DNA from: Flammeovirgaceae bacterium UBA1842 | GTDB taxonomy: Bacteria > Bacteroidota > Bacteroidia > Cytophagales > Cyclobacteriaceae | Direction: 5' to 3' | DNA length: 64,000 bases | Assembly (NCBI GenBank): GCA_002338655.1 | Contig: DDIU01000019.1 | Coordinates: forward strand, 1 to 64,000 | Shown: piece after piece, positions 44,052-53,232 of the stretch | Layout: each line of letters opens with the position of its first letter | Numbering within the stretch: the stretch's first letter is position 1 | Notes under the pieces: generated by a model | What the model saw: the letters and a program-made list of their open reading frames with translations, nothing else | Database searches by the model: none | What the model was told of the DNA's origin: nothing | Position numbers and translations under genes: made by a program

Positions 44052-45728
44052 TTATTTTTCACCCTCCTCTTCTTCCCGTAACTCTCTCCTTATGATCTTA
44101 CCTACGTTAGACTTTGGCAATGAGTCCCTAAATTCAATGTACTTGGGCCTTTTGTAGCCTGTTAGATTTTCATCGCAATAAGCATCCAGCTCTTCCTTAG
44201 TTAAGGACTGATCACTTTTTACTACAAACACCTTTACCACTTCGGTAGATTTACTGTCAGGGACACCGATGGCAGCAACCTCCAACACTTTCTCGTGGTT
44301 GGCAATTACATTTTCAATTTCATTGGGGTACACATTAAATCCAGATACATTAATCATATCTTTCTTACGGTCGACAATCCTAAAAAAACCATGCTCGTCC
44401 ATTGTACCCATGTCACCGGTTTTAAACCAGCCCCCATCAAAGAATACTCCTTTATTGTCTTTATTCAAATAACCACTCATCACCTGTGGCCCACGGGCGC
44501 ATATTTCCCCTATCTCACCCAGTTTGAGTTTGTTTCCCTTTTCATCAAATATGGCCATCTCTGTACTTGGGGTGGGTAAACCAATCGAGCCGCGTCTATG
44601 TGTGCCATCCAATGGGTTACATGACAATACGGGTGAAGTTTCACTCAACCCATAACCCTCTACAAGAGCTGTGCCCGTTACTTTCTTCCATTTTTCGGCA
44701 ACGAAATCCTGAACGGCCATACCGCCACCAATGGCAACCTTAAGAGATGAGAAATCAACACTTTTTAAATCAGCTTGGTTAAGCAACCCATTAAAAAGTG
44801 TATTTACACCTGTTATCAAAGTAAACCTATATTTTTTTAGATCTCCGATAAACGCCTTCATGTCCCTAGGGTTGGTTATCAGAATGTTTTTGGCTCCAAT
44901 TTTCATCATAAAGACCCCATTGACAGTCAGGGCAAAAATGTGATACAATGGAATGGCCGTGACCATGGTTTCTATTTTATCCTTTTCAAGCAATGGACTA
45001 AACCAATGGATAATCTGTTCAGTATGTGAAAGAATATTACCGTGTGAAAGCATTGCCCCTTTTGACACCCCTGTAGTTCCTCCTGTATATTGCAGGAAGG
45101 CACAATCCTCAAGGTTTATCTCTGGACGTGATAATGTAAAATCAGCCCCTTTTGAAATCACTTTTTTAAATGGAACAGCATTAGGCAAATGATACGCTGG
45201 CACCATCTTTTTCACATGCTTCACCACAAAATTGACAATACCGCCCTTTATTGTGCCTAACATATCACCCAATTCAGTAACAATCACATGTTTGATATTG
45301 GTATTGGCAATAATCTTTTCAAGATTACCCGCAAAATTGGCCACAATCACAATGGCTTTTACATCAGCGTCCTTAAACTGATGCTCCATTTCGCGTGGCA
45401 TGTATAGTGGATTGGTATTTACTACTTTCAACCCTGCCCGAAGGGCGCCTAACATAGCCACAGGATATTGAAGCGAGTTGGGCATTTGGATGGCCAAAGT
45501 ATCCCCTTTCTTCAAGCCAAATTCGTTTTGAAGGTAAGCGGCAAAATTGTGTGAGTATTTATCCACCTCATTGAATGTCAATGACTTACCCATATTGACA
45601 AAGGCCACTTGCTCACCATACTTCGAAAAACATTCTTCGAACATTTCAACCAATGATTTGTGCCTCAATGGTTCAATCTCTGCAGGAATACCTTTAGGGT
45701 AACTATCCACCCACTTAAAATCACTCAT
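44052..45728 (-). CDS. fadD: Long-chain-fatty-acid-CoA ligase
   Basis: A 558-residue AMP-forming acyl-CoA synthetase that activates fatty acids with ATP and CoA. The P-loop-like motif YTGGTTGVSKGAMLSH is at 214-229. The adenylate motif YGLSETSPV, the GWFKTGDMG hinge region and the catalytic lysine K544 in LPKSNVGKIIRREL are all present. Length and motifs fit FadD. It stands alone on the minus strand. Chain-length range is not readable from sequence. Confidence 0.92.
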   Translation of the reverse strand: MSDFKWVDSYPKGIPAEIEPLRHKSLVEMFEECFSKYGEQVAFVNMGKSLTFNEVDKYSHNFAAYLQNEFGLKKGDTLAIQMPNSLQYPVAMLGALRAGLKVVNTNPLYMPREMEHQFKDADVKAIVIVANFAGNLEKIIANTNIKHVIVTELGDMLGTIKGGIVNFVVKHVKKMVPAYHLPNAVPFKKVISKGADFTLSRPEINLEDCAFLQYTGGTTGVSKGAMLSHGNILSHTEQIIHWFSPLLEKDKIETMVTAIPLYHIFALTVNGVFMMKIGAKNILITNPRDMKAFIGDLKKYRFTLITGVNTLFNGLLNQADLKSVDFSSLKVAIGGGMAVQDFVAEKWKKVTGTALVEGYGLSETSPVLSCNPLDGTHRRGSIGLPTPSTEMAIFDEKGNKLKLGEIGEICARGPQVMSGYLNKDNKGVFFDGGWFKTGDMGTMDEHGFFRIVDRKKDMINVSGFNVYPNEIENVIANHEKVLEVAAIGVPDSKSTEVVKVFVVKSDQSLTKEELDAYCDENLTGYKRPKYIEFRDSLPKSNVGKIIRRELREEEEGEK

Positions 45729-45851
45729 ATATTTGCCGTAATAGTTAATAAACTGCTAAAGATAGAGTTATTCTCAACTCTTGGCAAATAAATATTAGCT
45801 CACTAGCGGCCAGTATTTGTCGCGGAAACTACATTCCCCTACCAGTACCGT

Positions 45852-48260
45852 TTATTCATACCGTAATGACTTCACCGGATTGACCTTCGCTGCTTTAAGT
45901 GATTGATAGCTCACTGTTAACCAAGCAATAACAATGGCTGAAAAGCCGCTGATCCCAAATATCCAATAGCTTATCTCTATCCTATTGGCGAAATCATCGA
46001 GCCAAAGGTTCATGGCATAATAGGCTGGATAAATGGAAAGTACAAAGGCGATGATCACCAGTTTGGCAAACTCTTTTGACATCAATGTGGTGACACTCCA
46101 AAGGCTAGCACCCATTACTTTCCTGATACCAATTTCCTTGGTTCGCTGTTCCGCCATGAAGGCGGCCAATCCAAAAAGACCAAGGCAGGCTATGAAAATG
46201 GCAATGACTGTGAAAATGGTAAACACCTTACCCAGACGTTGTTCTGCCCTAAATTGTGCATCGAAATCTTCATCCAAGAATGAATATTGTAAAGGCTCTC
46301 CAGGTATAAGTTCTTTCCAGGTAGCCTCAATACCATCTAATACCTTATCGGGACCTTGGCCAGCATAGCGGACATAGAGTACATTACCTTCAGTTCTTAG
46401 TGCCAATACCAATGGGCGCACATTCACTTTTAAGCTTTCAAAATTATAATCCTTAACAACTCCGATTACGTTCATTGGTGGCAGACCTTCATCATTAAAG
46501 TTAATCAGTTTTTCCTCCAGTGGGTTTTTCCATCCCAGTTCACGGACAGCCGCCTCATTTAAGACCACAGCACTGCTGTCGGAAGGGAAATCCTTGCTGA
46601 AGTACCTACCCGCCACTAGCTCAAACCCCAATGTCTTTAGGTGATCATGGTCAGCATAGTATATACCCATGATGTGATCTTGGGCATCTCCGGCTGATCT
46701 GAATATGGTGGTATTGTTCACCCCAGGGATCATATTATTGGAATAACTTGTACCAAGTATCCCCGTTTCAGTTTCCAACTCATTTTTAAAGGCCATTGTA
46801 TTGCCCTCTAATCGGTTAGTATCTTCAATAATTAGAATATGATCCTTATCGATACCTAAATTTTTATTTTGAATAAATTTCAACTGTTGAAAAACCACAG
46901 CCGTACAAATAATCAAAACAATAGAGATCCAGAACTGGAAAGTGACCAAAAAACTCCTAATTGTTCCACTCTTCATCCCCGCCCTAAGCTTTCCTTTCAA
47001 CACCTCGGTTATCCTGAAACTTGTAAGGTAAAAAGCTGGATAGCTTCCCGCCAACAGACCAACAAAAAGAACCAGTGCCACAAAGGTACTCGCTATGACA
47101 GGGGTAGTAATTAGATTAAAACTCAACTCCTTTCCGGCTAGGGTATTGAAAGCAGGAAGCAGTAGATAAACAGTCAATACAGATAATAATCCGGCTACAA
47201 TTGCATAGATCATAGATTCAGTTAAAAACTGAACGATCAGCGTACCTTTAAATGAGCCCAACGTTTTTCTCAGTCCTACTTCCTTGGCCCGTCCTGCTGA
47301 CTGAGCAGTAGTCAAGTTCATGAAATTGATACAGGCCAATAGGATAATAAATAAACCAATTCCGCTTAAAATATATACATAGGATATATCACTTGATGGT
47401 TCCATTTCATCCTGAAAATTGGACTTTAGGTGAAGGTCATAAAGCGGGAAACTTGAAAGTTCATAAATACCCCCTTCTGCACGAAATTGTTTAAGGGTTT
47501 TGCCCATAAATTGCTCCAGTACTGGAGATACATTTCTTTCCATAATAGGTTCCAACTTGGCATCTACCTCAGCTGCACTACCTGTTTTGCTTAGCACATA
47601 GTAAGTATAGGTGCTGTTGCTTAACCAATTGCCTTCCTGCATCCAAGAGAACGAACTTGTAGAAAGCAGCGCATTGAACTTCAAATGCGTGTCGCTCCTT
47701 TGATTCTCCACTATGGCTGTTACCTTATATTCCTTCTTGGAATTCCCAATGGACAAAGTCTTATCCAATGCCTCTGGTGCGCTATCAAAATACTTTTCAG
47801 CTAGCTTTTTGGTAAGCACAAGACTATTGGGTTGGATAAGGGCCGTTTCAGGATTGCCATATAAAACTTTAAAGCTAAATACTGAGAAAAAATTAGAGTC
47901 TGCTGCTAATATTTTGTCTTCATTAAAGGCTATGGTACCATTTCTAAATATCCATTCACCCCTTGAATCTACTCGGGTAGCCTCTTCCACTTCAGGTATT
48001 TCGGCTACCAAAGCATTGGCCATGGGATAACTTGTATTAGAGGTATGAACCTCCTGCCCCCCTAATTTACCATGAAGATTTACCCGGTAGATCCGATCAC
48101 CCTTCTCATTAAAATGCTCGTAATTAAGCTCTTCATAAATATAAAAAGTGATAAAGAGCGCTCCAGCCAGACCTATTGTCAAGCCAAGGATGTTTATGAT
48201 TGAAAAGAATTTGTGTCTTTTGATGTTGCGAATAGCAACCTTGAAATAATTTTTAATCAT
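45852..48260 (-). CDS. FtsX/MacB-type ABC transporter permease A
   Basis: An 802-residue inner-membrane permease with two MacB-type periplasmic domains, each paired with FtsX membrane segments (an N-terminal helix at about 20-40, a group of helices between about 285 and 445, and a last set from about 680 to 790). EVGLRKTLGS and EIGIRKVMGAS are the FtsX coupling-helix motifs in each half. Such 8-TM proteins are the Bacteroidota counterpart of MacB/LolCE and move lipoproteins, peptides or antibiotics across the envelope. It has no ATPase domain; the likely partner is the ATPase gene at 50959. It follows the second permease after 63 bases. Confidence 0.9.
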   Translation of the reverse strand: MIKNYFKVAIRNIKRHKFFSIINILGLTIGLAGALFITFYIYEELNYEHFNEKGDRIYRVNLHGKLGGQEVHTSNTSYPMANALVAEIPEVEEATRVDSRGEWIFRNGTIAFNEDKILAADSNFFSVFSFKVLYGNPETALIQPNSLVLTKKLAEKYFDSAPEALDKTLSIGNSKKEYKVTAIVENQRSDTHLKFNALLSTSSFSWMQEGNWLSNSTYTYYVLSKTGSAAEVDAKLEPIMERNVSPVLEQFMGKTLKQFRAEGGIYELSSFPLYDLHLKSNFQDEMEPSSDISYVYILSGIGLFIILLACINFMNLTTAQSAGRAKEVGLRKTLGSFKGTLIVQFLTESMIYAIVAGLLSVLTVYLLLPAFNTLAGKELSFNLITTPVIASTFVALVLFVGLLAGSYPAFYLTSFRITEVLKGKLRAGMKSGTIRSFLVTFQFWISIVLIICTAVVFQQLKFIQNKNLGIDKDHILIIEDTNRLEGNTMAFKNELETETGILGTSYSNNMIPGVNNTTIFRSAGDAQDHIMGIYYADHDHLKTLGFELVAGRYFSKDFPSDSSAVVLNEAAVRELGWKNPLEEKLINFNDEGLPPMNVIGVVKDYNFESLKVNVRPLVLALRTEGNVLYVRYAGQGPDKVLDGIEATWKELIPGEPLQYSFLDEDFDAQFRAEQRLGKVFTIFTVIAIFIACLGLFGLAAFMAEQRTKEIGIRKVMGASLWSVTTLMSKEFAKLVIIAFVLSIYPAYYAMNLWLDDFANRIEISYWIFGISGFSAIVIAWLTVSYQSLKAAKVNPVKSLRYE

Positions 48261-48323
48261 GTTGTTGTTGTTTTGTTGACCTTATTTTTGAGACGATACC
48301 TTTATTAAAAAGTTACACTCGAT

Positions 48324-50699
48324 TTATTCATTTCTTAGAGAGTCTACCGGATTAGCAGCAGCTGCACCGTAGACTTTTGAACCCACTGTAAGCACAGAGA
48401 TCAAAAGAAAAACCAGCCCCGAGGCTATAAATATCATGGCCCCCAACGAAACATGATACGCCCAGATACTGCTCATCAGCCCACCTATCATAAAATAGCT
48501 CATTAAAGAACTCAATGCAATGGCAATTAAAATGATAATGATAAATTGCTTGTTGAGTTTTACTGCTATACTGCCGATGGAGGCACCTAATACCTTACGA
48601 ATAGCCACTTCCTTAAGCCTTTTAATAATATTCAATGACACTAATGTGAACAATCCGGAGATGGAGAGAATTAGGGCTACAGAACCTAAAAACCCGAACA
48701 TCTTGAGAATATTGTTATTGACAAGTGCCGCTTCAGTAATATCTACATTAAGATATTCGCCATTATAAAGTTTGTTGGGGAATATTTCTTTCCATTTAGC
48801 CTCCATATAGCTATTGACCGCAATTACTTGTGAAGGCTTGGTGTTTACGGATAAAAACCTATAATCTTTTTTATCTGCCAACCGAAACATAAGTGGCTCA
48901 AGTGGTCGCCAAAGGGCATTGGTATAAATATCATCCACCACACCGACAACAAAAAGTTGAACAGTATCTGCCCAGACAATCCGTTTACCGATAGGGTTGT
49001 CCCAATTAAATAGCCGAGCAAACTTTTTGGTCACTATGATCGATTCCTTGATATCCGTTTCACTATCTCTATTAAAATTTCTTCCCTCCAACAATCGCAT
49101 ATCCATGGTTTTAAGATAGTTATCATCCACATTGAGTATATCTACCTCTTCCTCCTGATCTTCAAATTTTACGGGATCATTTCTATATGACTCCATCAAC
49201 TGATGTTCTGTACCCGAATAGCTTAAAATCCGAGGGTCATTGACAACGGCATTTTTATAAATCTCATAATCATTTGTATTATTAAATACCACATGGATAA
49301 TACCATCCCCTTCGTACCCTAAGTCAAAATCATTTTGATATTGGGCATTTCTTACAAAGGCAACACTGGCTATAATGGCCAGTAGTGCTATTGTAAGTTG
49401 AAGTGAAAGCAAAGTTTTAGTGAATGGGCTCGTTCCACCAAATTTTTGAGTGCCCTTAAGGATACTCACCGGCTCGAATTTACTAATGTAGAATGCCGGA
49501 TAGCTACCTGCAATTACACCTGTAATAATCAGCAGCAAAAACAAAAAGCCGATTAAGCCAAGATCCTCAGTATAACTCAGTTTGATTTCTAGGAAATCCC
49601 ACATTTGGCTATAAGCCGGAACAAAAAACTCAGCAATAATAAGCCCGATTATCATCGCCATTAAGCATAAAAGTATGTTTTCGACAAGAAACTGTCTGAT
49701 CAATTGCGACCTTAATCCACCCATCACTTTTCTTAAGCCAATTTCTTTGAGCCTAGTGCCAGAGATGGCAATACTGGTATTGGTGAAGTTGAAACAGGCC
49801 AATAACAACAAGAGGCCTGACATGATCAAAGGAGCCATTACGGCAGCAGAAGGAAGCCCTTCACGGGTAGAAGATCCCACTTGCAATTTTTCATCCCTGA
49901 TCGCCATCCCTTTAAATGGGTCTAAATAGTAACTGGTAATCTGAAAATCTTCACGGGCTTTATTTTGAGGTTCAATATATGCCTGTAGTTGTTTCTCAAT
50001 GATTGGAATCCTACTGGGGTCTTTCAATTCAATAAAAGTAGTATTCCATACTTGCCAATTACCTTTGTCATTGTCATCCTTATAACTCAAAAAGTAATTG
50101 TCATAATTGGTTATGGCTTCCACAAACATAAAACTGGAATTGGAAGCTTGTTTTTTAAACACTCCTGCCACTACATAGTCCCTGACACCGCTATCCAGAA
50201 CATGAGTTATGCTTTTACCTAGTGGATCTTCCTGTCCAAAATATTTAATTGCTAAATCATCACTTATATAGATATTGGAGTTGTCAGTAAGGTCTACTGA
50301 TCCCGATACCATTTCGAAGGTGAACATTTCCAAAAAATTGGGATCAACGTATGAAATGCCTGTGCCGAAAAAATCATCCCCTATTCTAATATTAGCTCCT
50401 CTCCTTTCATATTGGGCGAGTTTATCAATATCCTTGATGTTCTCCTCAATTATCCTACCCATCGGTCGCGGAGTATATCCCAAAAGCCTTGTACGATCCT
50501 GAAATATCCGTTTACTATTGATCCGATAGATTTTATCAGCATTTTTATGCTCGACATCAAATTTTTGATTATAATCGAAATTTAAGTAGGCTACAATACA
50601 GCAAGATATGGCCACAGCTAGGCCCAATACATTGATGGTAACAAAACCCTTGCGTTTCCAAAGGCTTCGAAAGGTGATTTTTAAGTAGTTTTTGATCAT
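48324..50699 (-). CDS. FtsX/MacB-type ABC transporter permease B
   Basis: A 791-residue paralogue of the permease encoded downstream, with the same plan: N-terminal helix (about 18-38), MacB-type periplasmic domain, FtsX core with EIGLRKVMGGL, a second periplasmic domain, and the final core with EVAIRKVLGAS. The N-terminal MIKNYLKITFRSLWKRKGF is shared in outline with MIKNYFKVAIRNIKRHKFF of permease A. It could form a heterodimer with A. A terminator-like palindrome separates it from the upstream ATPase gene. Confidence 0.9.
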   Translation of the reverse strand: MIKNYLKITFRSLWKRKGFVTINVLGLAVAISCCIVAYLNFDYNQKFDVEHKNADKIYRINSKRIFQDRTRLLGYTPRPMGRIIEENIKDIDKLAQYERRGANIRIGDDFFGTGISYVDPNFLEMFTFEMVSGSVDLTDNSNIYISDDLAIKYFGQEDPLGKSITHVLDSGVRDYVVAGVFKKQASNSSFMFVEAITNYDNYFLSYKDDNDKGNWQVWNTTFIELKDPSRIPIIEKQLQAYIEPQNKAREDFQITSYYLDPFKGMAIRDEKLQVGSSTREGLPSAAVMAPLIMSGLLLLLACFNFTNTSIAISGTRLKEIGLRKVMGGLRSQLIRQFLVENILLCLMAMIIGLIIAEFFVPAYSQMWDFLEIKLSYTEDLGLIGFLFLLLIITGVIAGSYPAFYISKFEPVSILKGTQKFGGTSPFTKTLLSLQLTIALLAIIASVAFVRNAQYQNDFDLGYEGDGIIHVVFNNTNDYEIYKNAVVNDPRILSYSGTEHQLMESYRNDPVKFEDQEEEVDILNVDDNYLKTMDMRLLEGRNFNRDSETDIKESIIVTKKFARLFNWDNPIGKRIVWADTVQLFVVGVVDDIYTNALWRPLEPLMFRLADKKDYRFLSVNTKPSQVIAVNSYMEAKWKEIFPNKLYNGEYLNVDITEAALVNNNILKMFGFLGSVALILSISGLFTLVSLNIIKRLKEVAIRKVLGASIGSIAVKLNKQFIIIILIAIALSSLMSYFMIGGLMSSIWAYHVSLGAMIFIASGLVFLLISVLTVGSKVYGAAAANPVDSLRNE

Positions 50700-50916
50700 A
50701 GTGTTGTTAATTGAGCATGCCTTGGAGGCAAGCGGATTTCGACCTTATTTAAACCAGAGAAGTAAACCTTCCCAATATTTTGAGTTCTTGACCTTGACTA
50801 TTAGATGACTACACTTTATTACCAAAGGTTGCATGGTCATCAAATTTTATTTACCGAGTACCTTGCAATACACAGTAATATTTGAAAAGAATAACGGCTT
50901 GAAGCCGTTATTTTAA

Positions 50917-50952
50917 AAGTCATCCGATAGATTTAAATCTATCGGATGACTT
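50917..50952 (-). terminator. 36-bp perfect palindrome, probable terminator of the adaptor-ATPase operon
   Basis: AAGTCATCCGATAGATTT followed by its exact reverse complement, with no spacer, located 6 bases past the stop codon of the ATPase gene. On the minus strand it runs into TTTTAAAATAA. A second inverted repeat (AATAACGGCTT / AAGCCGTTATT, 50890-50912) lies directly beyond it. The pair could end transcription, or reduce it before the two permease genes. The rest of the gap (50700-50889) holds nothing I recognise. Confidence 0.7.
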
Positions 50953-50958
50953 CAGTTA

Positions 50959-51648
50959 TTAAATATGGAATTGCTCCTTGATATTCTCAGTAACCACCTT
51001 ACCATCAAAAAGATTGATGATCCTGTGTGCATAGTTAGCATCATATGGTGAGTGAGTTACCATGATGATGGTTGTTCCTTCCTCATTCAATTCAGCTAAT
51101 AATTTCATCACCTCTTCCCCATTGGCCGAATCAAGATTACCAGTAGGTTCATCGGCAAGTATTACTCTAGGTTTAGCCACAATAGCCCTTGCTATAGCTA
51201 CCCTTTGCTGCTGACCACCAGAAAGTTGTTGAGGGAAATGGTTTCTTCTGTGCATGATGTTCATTCGCTCAAGCACCTCTTCCACTCTTTGCTTTCTTTC
51301 AGCAGAAGGTACTTTTAAGTATAAAAGTGGAAGTTCTACGTTTTCAAAAACAGTCAATTCATCAATTAAATTAAAGCTTTGGAATACGAATCCAATAGAG
51401 CCTTTTCTTAATTGTGCGCGCTGTCTTTCAGAATATTTAGAAACCTCATGGTCACCAAAATGGTACTCCCCATCAGTTGGGTTATCCAATAATCCAAGGA
51501 TATTCAATAACGTGGATTTACCACATCCTGAAGGTCCCATTATGGCAACAAATTCACCTTCTTTTATTTCAATGTTAATGCTGTTCAAAGCTGTTGTCTC
51601 TACTTCATCAGTAGTATAGACTTTTTGCAAGTTTTTAATTTTAATCAT
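50959..51648 (-). CDS. ABC transporter ATP-binding protein (MacB/LolD type)
   Basis: A 229-residue cytoplasmic ATPase. Walker A is GPSGCGKST at 38-46, followed by the signature LSGGQQQRVAIARAI, Walker B VILADEPTGNLDS and the switch histidine in MVTHSPYDA. Length and sequence place it in the LolD/MacB group, which works with FtsX-type permeases. It sits 39 bases downstream of the HlyD-type adaptor gene and upstream of the two permeases, so together they should form a tripartite exporter. Confidence 0.95.
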   Translation of the reverse strand: MIKIKNLQKVYTTDEVETTALNSINIEIKEGEFVAIMGPSGCGKSTLLNILGLLDNPTDGEYHFGDHEVSKYSERQRAQLRKGSIGFVFQSFNLIDELTVFENVELPLLYLKVPSAERKQRVEEVLERMNIMHRRNHFPQQLSGGQQQRVAIARAIVAKPRVILADEPTGNLDSANGEEVMKLLAELNEEGTTIIMVTHSPYDANYAHRIINLFDGKVVTENIKEQFHI

Positions 51649-51687
51649 TTGAGTAAGTTTTTAATTTTTGTTCAAGTTGTTTGACCA

Positions 51688-52941
51688 TTATTTATTTAAC
51701 ATAAGTACTTCGTTGTCTCCAAAATTGTCATACGATGAGGTAATCACCCTATCACCAGGTTGTAGACCTTCCAGCACTTCAAAGTGTTCGGTATTCTTTC
51801 TGCCTAATCTTATATTTCTTTTTTCGGCTTTGGTTCCATCTTTATCCACTACAAATACCCAATTGCCTCCTGTATCCTTATAAAATCCCCCCACTGGCAA
51901 CAACAGCTCTTCAGATGACAATCCCAATTCTATTCTTAATCTCAATGACTGTCCCCTTCTTATTCCATCAGGTGCTTCCCCCACAAATTGCATGTCCACC
52001 TGAAACCTGCCATTATTAATATTAGGATAAATATAAGTAATCACAAGTTCATAATTTCCCCCTGCAAAGTTTGTAGTAGCCTTTAACCCTGTAGAAATTC
52101 GAGGTAAATACAGTTCATCAATGAGTGCACTAACTTTATAACTACCTACTTTATCCACCTGACCCAAACGCTGACCTGGGTTTACAGTTTGCCCTTCATA
52201 TAACTGTGGTGCAGTAAGTTGCCCATCAATAGGCGATTTTATAATCAGGTTATCCAAAATTTTTGATACCCCATTTAAACTTTCCATCATCCTACGCTCC
52301 GATTGATTTAACTGTACCAGTTGTGTCATTCTTGAAATGGAATCACTTCTATAACTCTTATAAGTGATCTCCCTTCTCTTAAGATTGTATTCATAGTTGG
52401 CTTCAGTCTGCTCAAACTCCTGCTTGGCGATCAGTTTCTTTTCAAACAATACTTTCTGCCGCTTATATTGCGGTTCCAAAATATTCAATTGATTTTCAAT
52501 CAAAGCCAGCGTTTGTTGCTGCTGCAAATCATTTTGCTCCAATTGCAATCTGGTTTGTCTCAACCTATTGATACTTTCATTTAAACTGGCCTCTTGGCTC
52601 AATACACTCAATTCCCTATTTAAGTTAGATAGCTCAACAATGACATCGCCTTTTTTCAGCATTGCCCCACTTTCTTTGAGTATTCTTTTTATTTGACCAC
52701 CTTCAATAGCATCAAGAAAGAATGTTACACTGGGTTCAACCGTCCCAGTTTGTGGAATAAATTCCTGAAAAACACCTCGTTGCACATCTGCAATTGTAAT
52801 TTTCTCTACCTCTACGTTCAGTTTGGAGCGTCTATCTGCGAACAATAATTGATAGCCAACAAATACCACTAGTAAGGTGGCACCCCCTATGGTGGCAATC
52901 CTTTTTAATGTCCAGGTCTTCTTTTTTATTTTCTTATCCAT
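51688..52941 (-). CDS. Efflux periplasmic adaptor (HlyD/MacA type)
   Basis: A 417-residue membrane-fusion protein: an N-terminal membrane anchor at about 16-32, a lipoyl-like half (FLDAIEGGQIKRILKESGAM), a long coiled-coil hairpin (about 95-215, rich in Q, E and L), a second lipoyl half (IIKSPIDGQLTA), then beta-barrel domains ending in VLEGLQPGDRVITSSYD. It links an inner-membrane ABC permease to an outer-membrane channel. No TolC homologue is encoded in the window. ATG at 52941 is preferred to the TTG one codon earlier. A candidate sigma-54 promoter lies just upstream. Confidence 0.92.
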   Translation of the reverse strand: MDKKIKKKTWTLKRIATIGGATLLVVFVGYQLLFADRRSKLNVEVEKITIADVQRGVFQEFIPQTGTVEPSVTFFLDAIEGGQIKRILKESGAMLKKGDVIVELSNLNRELSVLSQEASLNESINRLRQTRLQLEQNDLQQQQTLALIENQLNILEPQYKRQKVLFEKKLIAKQEFEQTEANYEYNLKRREITYKSYRSDSISRMTQLVQLNQSERRMMESLNGVSKILDNLIIKSPIDGQLTAPQLYEGQTVNPGQRLGQVDKVGSYKVSALIDELYLPRISTGLKATTNFAGGNYELVITYIYPNINNGRFQVDMQFVGEAPDGIRRGQSLRLRIELGLSSEELLLPVGGFYKDTGGNWVFVVDKDGTKAEKRNIRLGRKNTEHFEVLEGLQPGDRVITSSYDNFGDNEVLMLNK

Positions 52942-52966
52942 CAAAAAACTTTATTTGTCTTGCATT

Positions 52967-52984
52967 TGCCAACAAGTGTGCCAA
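52967..52984 (-). promoter_or_regulatory. Candidate sigma-54 promoter of the adaptor-ATPase operon
   Basis: On the minus strand, TTGGCAC, five bases, then TTGGCA. This matches the -24 box of the consensus TGGCAC-N5-TTGCW fully, but the -12 box has G where C is expected. It would start transcription about 15 bases before the adaptor ATG. The divergent gene encodes a sigma-54-dependent activator, which raises its likelihood. Confidence 0.4.
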
Positions 52985-53026
52985 TTGATGAATTGCCCGT
53001 CAAGGCCTATAATCTACAATTCAACA

Positions 53027-53070
53027 GTCCGCTATCGTTCATTCATGGACGTGACCGTCCGCCAGCGAAC
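53027..53070. promoter_or_regulatory. Candidate activator binding repeats (GTCCGC)
   Basis: GTCCGC at 53027-53032, an inverted repeat GGACG-TGAC-CGTCC at 53047-53060, and a dyad GTCCGC-CA-GCGAAC at 53057-53070. They lie about 60-100 bases upstream of the candidate sigma-54 promoter, as expected for an NtrC-type enhancer site, inside the 291-base divergent gap before the response regulator gene. Confidence 0.4.
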
Positions 53071-53232
53071 AAATAATCGATTGATTCGTATACTTTGTCA
53101 AATTTATTAATTAACATAAACACCGCTAATCAGTTGTTTGAACCCTTTGCTCCTATTAATGTCATTTGTGGTCACGTTCGGTATCAACTTTGATAAGATA
53201 GTGGTTATGTCCAATACAAAGTTTATAAGAAT

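Noticed and set aside
53071..53084. AATCGATTG near the response regulator gene as another starch operator
   Set aside because: Lacks the outer GC positions on one side and lies before genes with no link to starch; likely chance.
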